Origin: Candidatus Pelethocola excrementipullorum
Lineage (GTDB): Bacteria > Bacillota > Clostridia > Lachnospirales > Lachnospiraceae
DNA: 45,654 nucleotides
Direction: 5' to 3'
Assembly (NCBI GenBank): GCA_018714325.1
Contig: DVNN01000108.1
Coordinates: 1 to 45,654 of the forward strand
In this document: one piece after another, positions 27,101 to 35,882 of the stretch
How the letters are laid out: each line of letters begins with the position of its first letter
How positions within the stretch are numbered: position 1 is the first letter of the stretch
Made by a program: the position numbers and the translations under genes
Notes under the pieces: generated by a model
Seen by the model: the letters and a program-made list of their open reading frames with translations, nothing else
Database searches by the model: none
What the model was told of the DNA's origin: nothing

Positions 27101-27946
27101 ATGAAAAAAGAAATAAGGACCGTATGCTACGACGAGGAACTACGGTTGGAGGCATACCGCCTCAAGGGTATTGTCCAGCCATTTCCCAATCACTTCCACG
27201 AACACTATGTCATTGGCTTTATGGAAAGCGGACAACGTTACCTATCCTGCCGGAACAAAGAATACAAGATAACAAAAGGGGATATTCTGCTTTTTCATCC
27301 CGGGGATAACCATGCCTGTGCCCAATGTGGCGAGGAACCCATGGACTACCGGGGTTTTAACATCCCGGAATTGACCATGTTGGATCTTGCAGAAGCTGCC
27401 ACAGGAATCAGGGGGCTTCCCAGATTTTCACAAACCTTAATACAGGATCAGGAATTGGCCTGCTATCTGGCTCCCCTTCATCAGATGGTGATGCATGGGT
27501 CTATGGAATTCGAAAAGGAAGAATATCTTCTGCTTCTCATCTCATCCTTGATTAATAAATATGGACAACCTTTTGACTATCCCCTGGCGGAATGCAGTGA
27601 GGAAATCGAAAAGGCCTGTAATTATATCAGACAACACTATACGGATCACATCTGCCTGGACCAGATCTGCAGCCATGCCGGTCTCAGCAAATCCAGTTTG
27701 TTGCGTGCCTTTACAAAATCCAAGGGAATCACCCCCTATCGTTATCTGGAGACCATTCGGATCAATGAAGCGAAAAAGCTGCTGGAGCAAGGCATAACCC
27801 CTGTGGAGGCAGCCATGAGGACCGGTTTTTCTGATCAAAGCCATTTCACCAATTTCTTCAGCACATTTATCGGACTGTCTCCTGGTGTCTACCGTGAGAT
27901 TTTTCAGAAAAAAGAACTACAAGAGAAGGGAAAGAACTTAAGATGA
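27101..27946 (+). CDS. AraC-family transcriptional regulator with cupin-type N-terminal domain
   Basis: 281 aa; FPNHFHEHYVIGFMESGQRYLSC, C-terminal HTH (LDQICSHAGLSKSSLLRAFTKSKGITPYRYLETIRINEAKKLL). Confidence 0.93.
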   Translation: MKKEIRTVCYDEELRLEAYRLKGIVQPFPNHFHEHYVIGFMESGQRYLSCRNKEYKITKGDILLFHPGDNHACAQCGEEPMDYRGFNIPELTMLDLAEAATGIRGLPRFSQTLIQDQELACYLAPLHQMVMHGSMEFEKEEYLLLLISSLINKYGQPFDYPLAECSEEIEKACNYIRQHYTDHICLDQICSHAGLSKSSLLRAFTKSKGITPYRYLETIRINEAKKLLEQGITPVEAAMRTGFSDQSHFTNFFSTFIGLSPGVYREIFQKKELQEKGKNLR

Positions 27947-28875
27947 ACAAGAAAAACTCACTGGGACATCTATATGCATTTATCACAGTTTTAATCTGGG
28001 GCACCACCTTCATTTCCACCAAGGTCTTACTGACCGGCTTTGAACCTGTGGAAATCCTGTTTTTCCGATTTGTAATCGGCTTTTTGGCATTGATCGTTGT
28101 ATTACCCCATCCTCTAAAGATCACCGATAAAAAGCAGGAAATCACCTTTATACTGGCTGGAATATGCGGGGTATCACTCTATTACCTGGCGGAGAATATC
28201 GCCCTCACCTACACCTTAGCTTCCAATGTGGGGGTAATCATATCAATCGCTCCTTTCTTCACCGCAATCTTATCCCATCTGGTTTTAAAGGGTGAGGAAA
28301 AGCTACGGATGAATTTTTTCATCGGGTTTCTTGTTGCCATGGCAGGCATCTGCCTGATCAGCTTCAATGGAGCAAAATTACAAATCAATCCTATGGGTGA
28401 CTTACTGGCCGTGCTGGCAGCATTACTTTGGGCCTGCTATTCCGTCTTAACCAAGAAGATCAGCGGCTATGGATACAACACCATCCAGACCACCCGCCGC
28501 ATCTTCCTTTATGGGATTATCTTTATGATTCCTGCGCTTTTTTTCTTCGATTTCAAATTAGAACTGGGACGTTTTGCGAACCCTGTCTATTTATTTAATA
28601 TCCTTTTCCTGGGATTCTGCGCGTCGGCACTTTGCTTTGTCACGTGGAACTTTGCGGTTAAAATCTTAGGGGCCGTCAAGACCAGCATCTATATTTACAT
28701 GGTTCCAGTGGTTACCGTCATAACCTCAGTTCTCGTACTTCATGAAAAGATCACCGGGCTGGCCATGCTTGGAACACTTTTGATACTAATTGGATTAATT
28801 CTTTCGGAAACTAAGCTGAGCTTTAAAAAGACAACTTCTGACATCCCCGTGAATCCGGAAACCCCAGAAACATAA
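27943..28875 (+). CDS. EamA/DMT superfamily transporter
   Basis: 310 aa; 10-TM pattern, IWGTTFISTKVLL; ATGA overlap with the AraC gene. Confidence 0.92.
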   Translation: MNKKNSLGHLYAFITVLIWGTTFISTKVLLTGFEPVEILFFRFVIGFLALIVVLPHPLKITDKKQEITFILAGICGVSLYYLAENIALTYTLASNVGVIISIAPFFTAILSHLVLKGEEKLRMNFFIGFLVAMAGICLISFNGAKLQINPMGDLLAVLAALLWACYSVLTKKISGYGYNTIQTTRRIFLYGIIFMIPALFFFDFKLELGRFANPVYLFNILFLGFCASALCFVTWNFAVKILGAVKTSIYIYMVPVVTVITSVLVLHEKITGLAMLGTLLILIGLILSETKLSFKKTTSDIPVNPETPET

Positions 28876-28879
28876 AAAA

Positions 28880-28933
28880 TGATACCAGGGACAAAAGGTC
28901 ATGTTTCTCATGCTGGCATGAAAAAGTAGCCCG
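28880..28933. repeat. Dispersed intergenic repeat, copy 2 (internally deleted)
   Basis: TGATACCAGGGaCAAAAGGTCATGtttcTCATGCTgGCATGAAAAAG-TAGCCCG vs copy at 8240-8333. Confidence 0.7.
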
Positions 28934-28942
28934 TGCGCATAT

Positions 28943-28984
28943 AAAAAACGATTAACACCAGTTACGATGTTAATCGTTTTTTAT
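28943..28984. terminator. Bidirectional terminator between the convergent DMT exporter and MerR genes
   Basis: AAAAAACGATTAACA...TGTTAATCGTTTTTT. Confidence 0.88.
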
Positions 28985-29725
28985 ATATTCTTTTTGTATC
29001 CGAAAGAGCCGTGTCAGTATTTCCCGGGCATTGGTTTCGGCATGATTCAAGGACGTGAGCAGACTGTCACAGGCCGTTATCATATCCTCACTGGATTGAG
29101 CATTATCTATGGCGTCCCGGATATCAGCCTGAGGATCAGAGGACAGCACGGATAACATTCGCAAGATGGAAGCCAGTGAATAGTTGGCACATCTCAGTGA
29201 CTTTATGATAACCAGAAGTCTGAGGTCTTCTTCCGTGTATACCCGATAACCATTCTTTTTTCTCTTGACCGTAAGAAGCCCGTTTAATTCCCAGTTTCTC
29301 AAGGTATCTATGGTTACATGGAGGTAATCAGCCATTTCCTTTCTTGTCAGGCATAGTTCATGTTCAATCACATCTTTGCCCGATATCATTTGATCCACGA
29401 TCCGAATGGCCTCTTCCGCGTTTTCCCTCTCTTCTTGAATCCTGTTTAGGTAGTCGTGTGTCCGTTCTATGGCCTTCTCAAACTCACATCTGGCCGCTTC
29501 TTTAATGATTTCTACCGCCTGCTTTCTCAAACCATTTTGTAAGACCTCAACCTGAAGGGCAAGACGGCCAATCTGGAATTGTTCCATATGGAGGTCGGTA
29601 AAGATCCTGTATCCATTTGCCTTCCTTTCAGGTTTCGTGATGAGATTCATGTCTTCATACAGACGTACCGTATTCGCGTGTATTCCTAATTTCCTGGCAA
29701 TCTCAGAAGTCGTATAAGTCATCAT
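28970..29725 (-). CDS. MerR-family regulator with two MerR-like HTH domains
   Basis: 251 aa; HTH1 YTTSEIARKLGIHANTVRLYEDMNLITKPERKANGYRIF and HTH2 LTRKEMADYLHVTIDTLRNWELNGLLTVKRKKNGYRVYTEEDL. Confidence 0.88.
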   Translation of the reverse strand: MMTYTTSEIARKLGIHANTVRLYEDMNLITKPERKANGYRIFTDLHMEQFQIGRLALQVEVLQNGLRKQAVEIIKEAARCEFEKAIERTHDYLNRIQEERENAEEAIRIVDQMISGKDVIEHELCLTRKEMADYLHVTIDTLRNWELNGLLTVKRKKNGYRVYTEEDLRLLVIIKSLRCANYSLASILRMLSVLSSDPQADIRDAIDNAQSSEDMITACDSLLTSLNHAETNAREILTRLFRIQKEYIKND

Positions 29726-29787
29726 GTTACCTCCGTTCTAATACCATCATACCACAGAATAAAAGTCTGGTGTTATAGTGGAGGGTT

Positions 29788-30819
29788 CTATTTTCCATCC
29801 AAATTCCCAATCTGGCTATATACATTGACTGCATCCAGGATGTTGAACTGCCTTGTCTGGTGAGTGCCGCCGGCACCCGCGGTGACGAGAATATATTCTT
29901 TATTATTCACCAGAGCCAGACTTGCCAGACATAAACCAGCCTCCTGGGTATAACCTGTCTTCCCACCCAGGATCTCTCCATTGGTAACTCGGGAATCTTC
30001 CAGGTTCTTAAACATGGTGCTCTGAAATGTAATTCCCTGGGGATTCTGATTCGTAGGCTGGGTACTATGGCTTGTGCTGGTAAAAACAGTGCGGAACTCC
30101 TCATTCTTCAGCGCATACCTAAGAAGTATGGACATATCTTCTACGGTAGTATAGTGGTCCTCATCATGGAGACCTGTAGAATTACAGAAATGAGTATTTC
30201 TCATACCCAATTCTTTTGCCTTCTCATTCATCAAATCCACGAAAGCGCTTTCCGAGCCGGCGATATAATCGGAAAATCCCAGACAGCATTCCGCACCCGA
30301 GGGCAGAAGGACTCCGTATAACAAATCTTCAAACCTGACCTCCTCTCCTGGCTGGAAGCCTGCCATGGAAGCATTTTGAGCATATAAGTCAGGAAAAATA
30401 TCGGAGGGCAAAGTCATGGTTTGATTCATATCCGGAGTATGCTCAATTGCCAGAATTGCGGTCATGATTTTCGTAAGAGAGGCTGGATAGACACGATCTT
30501 GACTATTCTTCTCTCCAATAGCAATACCGGAAGTAAGTTCCGACAACATCGCATCCTTACTGGTCAGATTCTGTAGATCCAAAGAACCATCCGAAAGCTT
30601 TTCCGCTTCCGGGATACTGGAATCTATATTAGCCAGCGAAGTAATCAGATTATCTTCCCTGTCTTCAGGTTTAGTTTTTTCTTTAAGCGCCAATACAGAT
30701 AAAAAACATACAGAAAGAACGAAAACAGCAAGATAAAGTTTGACCAGATTACGGCGACGTCTCCTGCGCTTTGAGATACCCTTTCTGTCTTTTTGTTTCA
30801 GATTCATAAGATATTGCAC
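29788..30819 (-). CDS. Serine D-alanyl-D-alanine carboxypeptidase (peptidase S11/PBP5-like, membrane anchored)
   Basis: 343 aa; SLTK (SxxK), SGA at the SxN position, GGKTGYT (KTG); N-terminal TM. Confidence 0.92.
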   Translation of the reverse strand: MQYLMNLKQKDRKGISKRRRRRRNLVKLYLAVFVLSVCFLSVLALKEKTKPEDREDNLITSLANIDSSIPEAEKLSDGSLDLQNLTSKDAMLSELTSGIAIGEKNSQDRVYPASLTKIMTAILAIEHTPDMNQTMTLPSDIFPDLYAQNASMAGFQPGEEVRFEDLLYGVLLPSGAECCLGFSDYIAGSESAFVDLMNEKAKELGMRNTHFCNSTGLHDEDHYTTVEDMSILLRYALKNEEFRTVFTSTSHSTQPTNQNPQGITFQSTMFKNLEDSRVTNGEILGGKTGYTQEAGLCLASLALVNNKEYILVTAGAGGTHQTRQFNILDAVNVYSQIGNLDGK

Positions 30820-30971
30820 CTGCTTTCCTATTCTAGTTTACCAGAGGTGAACGCCTCGCTTCTAAAGCATCCCCCTCGTTCAGTATCTATTGTACTAGAT
30901 ATTGAAAGTCCATATTATAATATACGATTACCATTATCCTAAGAACTGATTAAGAACCAATTAATATTTTC

Positions 30972-32102
30972 TTATATGGGCAACGTAATGGTGAATGTCG
31001 TAACTTCGGCTTCACTGCTGGCCGAGATCTGTCCGCCGTGCAGATTGACTATTTCCCTTGCAATAGCCAGACCGAGTCCGGCTCCTCCTGTTCCCGCATT
31101 CCGGGATTCATCCAGCCGGAAAAACTTCTCGAAGATTGCATCCAGCCGTTGTCTGGGGATAGTCTTTCCCTTGTTACGAAAAGAAATGCAGACATTTTCA
31201 CCGGTATTCTCTGCACTCACTTCTATTTTCGTATCAGGATAACTGTAAGAAATGGCATTCTTTAAGATATTGTTGAAAACCCTTGCCAGCTTTTCCGAAT
31301 CTCCGTATATCTTCAGATCTTCATCGGCATGAAGTTCTACCGTATTCCCGTGTGCCTTAATTATGGGATAAAACTCATCGGACATCTGTACCAGCATATA
31401 AGAAAGATCAATACTTTCTTTTTCCAATATAATCTGCTGAAGATTATACCGGGTAATCTCAAAAAACTCATTGATAAGTTTCTCAAGACGATTGGCCTTG
31501 TCCAAAGCAATGTGTACATATTTTGTCCTTTGATCCGAAGGCATATCTGCCGCTTCATCAAGAAGGCTTAAATATCCGATTACAGAGGTAAGAGGCGTTT
31601 TCAGGTCATGAGCCAGATAAGTGATCAGATCATTCTTTCTGTTGGCTTCCTCCTTTAATATCAGCTCATGGTGCTGCATCGTAGATTTGATCTGAACCAT
31701 CTGAGTTGCAATCTCCGCATATTCATTGGTGAATATGTCTGTTGGCTCATTATTCTGATTCATAAAGGTTTGAATCATACTACTGGTTCTGGAAATTGAT
31801 TTATGAACCTTCTTCCTTGCATGATAATAAGAAACTATAAATATTGATGAAAGCCAGATAATTATCAAAATACAAAGAGTCCATAAAAGCAAATCCTTCA
31901 GTTTTAACCAGTTCAGTTCCGTCACAAGTGCTTCACTTCCATATACGTTTCTAGAGTAAGTAATTATATAATTATCGGTGAACCAATTTACAAAAGCGCC
32001 GTTCCATATTTTATCAAAAAGATAATACAAGAGCAGGCAGAAGATGATTCCGACGATAAATGAGATTGCAATTTTAGTTGTTGTTTGAATCTTAGCTTTC
32101 AA
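30972..32102 (-). CDS. Sensor histidine kinase (VanS-like)
   Basis: Two TM segments, HAMP-like linker, H-box FITYLAHDLKTPLTSVIGYL (as DLITYLAHDLKTPLTS), N/G boxes; likely TTG start at 32102 overlapping the response-regulator stop. Confidence 0.9.
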   Translation of the reverse strand: MKAKIQTTTKIAISFIVGIIFCLLLYYLFDKIWNGAFVNWFTDNYIITYSRNVYGSEALVTELNWLKLKDLLLWTLCILIIIWLSSIFIVSYYHARKKVHKSISRTSSMIQTFMNQNNEPTDIFTNEYAEIATQMVQIKSTMQHHELILKEEANRKNDLITYLAHDLKTPLTSVIGYLSLLDEAADMPSDQRTKYVHIALDKANRLEKLINEFFEITRYNLQQIILEKESIDLSYMLVQMSDEFYPIIKAHGNTVELHADEDLKIYGDSEKLARVFNNILKNAISYSYPDTKIEVSAENTGENVCISFRNKGKTIPRQRLDAIFEKFFRLDESRNAGTGGAGLGLAIAREIVNLHGGQISASSEAEVTTFTITLPI

Positions 32103-32787
32103 TTTTATAACCACACCCCCAGACTGTCTTAATATACTGAGGGCTCTCGAAGGAGTCCCCCATCTTTTCCCGGAGATGGCGGATGTGGACGGTGATGGTA
32201 TTGTTGTTTTTGTTATAATATTCCTCTCCCCAAACCCCATGAAATAGCTCTTCCGAACTGACAACCCTTCCTTTCTTCTGGCACAGAATACGAAGAATGG
32301 AAAATTCAGTGGGTGTCAACAGAAGCGTTTTCTCATTCAAGGTACATTCATGGGTGTTTATATTTAACACCAGACCTGAAAAGGCAATGATTCCCTCCTC
32401 ACTTTCCCCTCCCTTATTATAACGTTTGTACCTTCTCATCTGCGCTTTTACGCGGGCAACCAGTTCCAGTGGCTGGAAGGGCTTTGTGACATAATCATCG
32501 GCTCCCAGCGTCAACCCTGTGATCTTATCTATTTCTTCTCCCTTGGCCGTCAGCATGATTACCGGATACGTATGCTTTTCCCTGATCTTCTGACAGATTT
32601 GAAACCCACTCATATCTGGAAGCATCACATCCAGAACAGCCATATCCAGCGATTCCCGGTCGATGCACTCCAGGGCCTCAGTGGCCGTATAATATTTATA
32701 AACCGTATAATTCTCATTCTCCAGATATAAGGCGACGAGATCGGCAATTTCATGTTCATCATCAACTATTAATATTTTTTCGTTCAT
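32092..32787 (-). CDS. OmpR-family response regulator (VanR-like)
   Basis: 231 aa; receiver (DDEHEIADLVALYLENENYTV, LDVMLPDMSGF, ADDYVTKPF), winged-helix C-term. Confidence 0.93.
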   Translation of the reverse strand: MNEKILIVDDEHEIADLVALYLENENYTVYKYYTATEALECIDRESLDMAVLDVMLPDMSGFQICQKIREKHTYPVIMLTAKGEEIDKITGLTLGADDYVTKPFQPLELVARVKAQMRRYKRYNKGGESEEGIIAFSGLVLNINTHECTLNEKTLLLTPTEFSILRILCQKKGRVVSSEELFHGVWGEEYYNKNNNTITVHIRHLREKMGDSFESPQYIKTVWGCGYKIES

Positions 32788-32910
32788 ATCATACTCCCCT
32801 TATTGATTAATTTTAATCTATTATCATAAAAATTGCTTTAGTATTTTATTGATAAATGATTAAGATTTTCCTAAGATTAGTCCTTTTGAAACAGTTTCTC
32901 TCCAAATCAA

Positions 32911-32945
32911 ATAAAGTATGCGAGCAACTTACTCACATACTTTAT
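32911..32945 (-). terminator. Terminator of the methyltransferase gene
   Basis: ATAAAGTATGcGAGcaacttaCTCaCATACTTTAT. Confidence 0.6.
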
Positions 32946-32960
32946 CCTTGTGGTTACCTG

Positions 32961-33608
32961 TCATTCACTTTTTATTGCTACAATACCTGCACAGTGAGAT
33001 ACCTTCTTGTATATCATGTTACTCATCGGGAGAGATTGGTTTAACTCATCAAATACCAGGTATCTTTCATCGGTATCCCATCTCACCCTATTCTCTTCTT
33101 GACAAACCATTAACTCTTCTCTGGTTTTGAAGGCCACATCGCCAATCAATATGACTCCGCCCTTCTCCAGACAGTTTAATAATTGGGTAATAAATGAAAC
33201 TTTCTCCCGATCCGTCAGATGATGGATGGCATAGGTGGTGATAATGAAATCAAACCGTATCTTTTCCAACTCCCTGGGCAGACCTTTGACAAAATCAGAA
33301 CAAACCAGTTTTGCTTCCGGCATCTTCTCTCCGGCAATCTCAATCATCTTCTCAGAAAAATCCACTCCATAGATCTCGTGCCCATCGTCATAAAGCCTTT
33401 TCGTCAACACACCCGTTCCGAATCCAACATCCAGAACCCGGGCCCGCTCTTTGCTATGTACAGCCTGATATATCCCTTCCAGAACCTCATCATAACCGGC
33501 GAAAGGATATTCTCCTTCCGCCTTACACTCGTCCACGGTTCTGTCATAGTCATCAGCCCATAGATCAAATTCTTTACTATTTAGCATCCTGCAATTTCTC
33601 TCTTTCAT
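32961..33608 (-). CDS. Class I SAM-dependent methyltransferase
   Basis: 215 aa; VLDVGFGTGVLTKRLYDDGHEIYGVDFSEKMIEIA. Confidence 0.9.
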   Translation of the reverse strand: MKERNCRMLNSKEFDLWADDYDRTVDECKAEGEYPFAGYDEVLEGIYQAVHSKERARVLDVGFGTGVLTKRLYDDGHEIYGVDFSEKMIEIAGEKMPEAKLVCSDFVKGLPRELEKIRFDFIITTYAIHHLTDREKVSFITQLLNCLEKGGVILIGDVAFKTREELMVCQEENRVRWDTDERYLVFDELNQSLPMSNMIYKKVSHCAGIVAIKSE

Positions 33609-33646
33609 ATTATGGCCTGGCTGATATATGTGGCGAATCAGCCATT

Positions 33647-33729
33647 GGAAAAAGGGCTGACAAACTGAAGGAAAACCCTACACACTTAAAGTATGTTGAA
33701 GTTTTTCCTGCATCTTGCAGCCCTTTTCC
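33647..33729 (-). terminator. Two-tier hairpin after the cytidylate-kinase-like gene
   Basis: GGAAAAAGGGCTG...CAGCCCTTTTCC outer stem and AGGAAAAC...GTTTTTCCT inner stem. Confidence 0.6.
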
Positions 33730-33734
33730 TGATA

Positions 33735-34358
33735 TTACAGATCGAACCGATTGTTCCGGTAAGATAAAATTTCTTTTTTACACTTCTCAAATCCCAGCTT
33801 TCCGCTGTCGATACACAGGTCATAATGTCTGGCATCCCACCAATCCTGACCGGTGTAATACTTATAGTATTCACCACGGTACTTGTCGGTCTTATTGATG
33901 AATTTATCCATCTCCCGGATGCTCATACTGTTGCGCTCCATGGCTCTTGCCAGGCAAAATTCTCTGTCGGCATGAACGAATACACTCATCACGTTAGGAT
34001 AGTTCCTAAGGACGAAGTCCGCACAGCGGCCTACGATTACACATGATTCTGTCTCAGCCAGTTTCTTAATAATCTTGGCCTGATAATTAAACAGGTTCCT
34101 GGTGGAGACGAAATCGTCGGAATCCGGTGGAATGAGTTCCCCTTCATACACACTTTTGGATATTCTGAATAGTGTAGTACCCTTTAGTTTTTCATCGGCT
34201 TCCACAAACAACTTTTCATTGATTCCGCTGTCCTCAGATGCCAAACGCAGGATATCCCTGTTGTAAAACGGAATCCCCAATTCATCCGCAACCATCTGTC
34301 CGATGGTCTTACCACCACTTCCATACTGTCTCGCAATGGTAATTACGATGTTATCCAT
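33735..34358 (-). CDS. Cytidylate kinase-like family protein
   Basis: MDNIVITIARQYGSGGKTIGQMVADELGIPFYNRDILRLASEDSG; AGGAGG RBS. Confidence 0.88.
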   Translation of the reverse strand: MDNIVITIARQYGSGGKTIGQMVADELGIPFYNRDILRLASEDSGINEKLFVEADEKLKGTTLFRISKSVYEGELIPPDSDDFVSTRNLFNYQAKIIKKLAETESCVIVGRCADFVLRNYPNVMSVFVHADREFCLARAMERNSMSIREMDKFINKTDKYRGEYYKYYTGQDWWDARHYDLCIDSGKLGFEKCKKEILSYRNNRFDL

Positions 34359-34397
34359 AGCTTCAACCTCCTTTTTCTCCAATCAAGCCTGAGTGGT

Positions 34398-35108
34398 TTA
34401 CTCGCCTAAATATGCCTTCTTAATTGAGTCGTCGTTCATCAGCACTTCTGCATCACCGGACAGAACAATGTTCCCCGTCTCCAATACATATGCGCGGTTG
34501 GCGATGGATAATGCCTTCTTGGCATTCTGTTCCACCAAAAGTACGGTGGTTCCGCCGGCGCTTACCTCTTCTATAATGTTAAAGATCTCATTGACAAAGA
34601 TCGGTGAGAGTCCCATCGAGGGCTCATCCATTACAATCATCTTGGGACGAGACATCAGTGCTCGTCCCATGGCCAACATCTGCTGTTCTCCTCCCGACAA
34701 TGTTCCTGCCCGCTGGTTTTTACGCTCTTCCAACCTTGGAAAACGCTTATATACATTGGACAGACTTTCTGCGATTTCATTTTTATCTTTACGGGTATAG
34801 GCACCCATCTTCAGATTCTCATACACGCTTAGCTGGGAGAACACACGCCTTCCTTCGGGTACATGGGCAATTCCCATCTCCACAATCTTATGGGCCGGCA
34901 TCTTTGTGATATCATGGCCTTCAAATTCGATGGAACCCTGCTCCGCCTGCAACAGACCTGTCAAGGAATGGAGCGTGGTGGTCTTTCCTGCGCCATTGGC
35001 ACCGATCAGAGCGATAACCTCTCCTTGGTTTACCTCGAAGGATATCCCTTTCAGTGCCTGAATCACGCCATAGTATACTTGTAAATCTTTTACTTCTAAC
35101 ATTGCCAT
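34398..35108 (-). CDS. livF: Branched-chain amino acid ABC transporter ATP-binding protein
   Basis: 236 aa; GANGAGKTTTLHSLTGLL, LSGGEQQMLAMGRALM, VMDEPSMGLSPI. Confidence 0.95.
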   Translation of the reverse strand: MAMLEVKDLQVYYGVIQALKGISFEVNQGEVIALIGANGAGKTTTLHSLTGLLQAEQGSIEFEGHDITKMPAHKIVEMGIAHVPEGRRVFSQLSVYENLKMGAYTRKDKNEIAESLSNVYKRFPRLEERKNQRAGTLSGGEQQMLAMGRALMSRPKMIVMDEPSMGLSPIFVNEIFNIIEEVSAGGTTVLLVEQNAKKALSIANRAYVLETGNIVLSGDAEVLMNDDSIKKAYLGE

Positions 35109-35120
35109 TTCGCGTTCCTC

Positions 35121-35879
35121 CTATTCGCCCAGATAAGCAGTGATAACTGCAGGGTCATTCAAAACAAATGCCGTCTTGCCCTGAGTGAGCACCTGGCCGA
35201 AGTTGAGCACGGTCAGTTCCTCACAGATTCCGCCTACCAGTTTCATATCATGTTCGATTAAGAGAATCGTCATGTCAAAATGATCCCTTACGAAGCGTAT
35301 GGTATCCATCAGCTCCTGGGTCTCATTTGGGTTCATACCAGCTGCCGGCTCATCCAGCAGTAACAACTTAGGCTCGGTGGCCAAAGCTCTTGCAATCTCC
35401 AGCTTCCGCTGTTTACCATATGGCAGATTACTTGCCAGGTAATTCACTTCCTTATCCAGGTCGAATACCTTCAGAATCTCCATGGCACGTTCGTCCATCT
35501 CCTTCTCCAACTTATAATACTTGGGAAGGCGCAAGATGCCTGTGACAGTGGAGTATTTATAATGGTTATGCAGTCCTGCCTTAACATTATCCAGCACGGT
35601 CATATCCTTGAACAGACGAATATTCTGGAAGGTTCTGGCCACGCCCGACTTATTGATCTCTATGGTGCTGCGGCCGGTGATATCCTTGCCATCCAGTTTG
35701 ACAATTCCTTCATTAGGCTTATAAACGCCAGTCAGCAGGTTAAACACGGTGGTCTTTCCCGCGCCGTTGGGGCCTATCAGGCCATAGAGCTGGCCCTTAT
35801 TAATCTTCAGGTTAAAATTATCCACAGCTTGAAGGCCGCCAAAAGCGATGGATAGATTACTTACTTCTAACATTGCCAT
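35121..35879 (-). CDS. livG: Branched-chain amino acid ABC transporter ATP-binding protein
   Basis: 252 aa; GPNGAGKTTVFNLLTGVYKP, ARTFQNIRLF, LLDEPAAGMNP. Confidence 0.95.
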   Translation of the reverse strand: MAMLEVSNLSIAFGGLQAVDNFNLKINKGQLYGLIGPNGAGKTTVFNLLTGVYKPNEGIVKLDGKDITGRSTIEINKSGVARTFQNIRLFKDMTVLDNVKAGLHNHYKYSTVTGILRLPKYYKLEKEMDERAMEILKVFDLDKEVNYLASNLPYGKQRKLEIARALATEPKLLLLDEPAAGMNPNETQELMDTIRFVRDHFDMTILLIEHDMKLVGGICEELTVLNFGQVLTQGKTAFVLNDPAVITAYLGE

Positions 35880-35882
35880 AAT

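Noticed and set aside
29788-32787. Complete vancomycin-resistance operon
   Set aside because: No vanH, vanA/B/D ligase or vanX homolog in the window; only a regulatory pair and a carboxypeptidase
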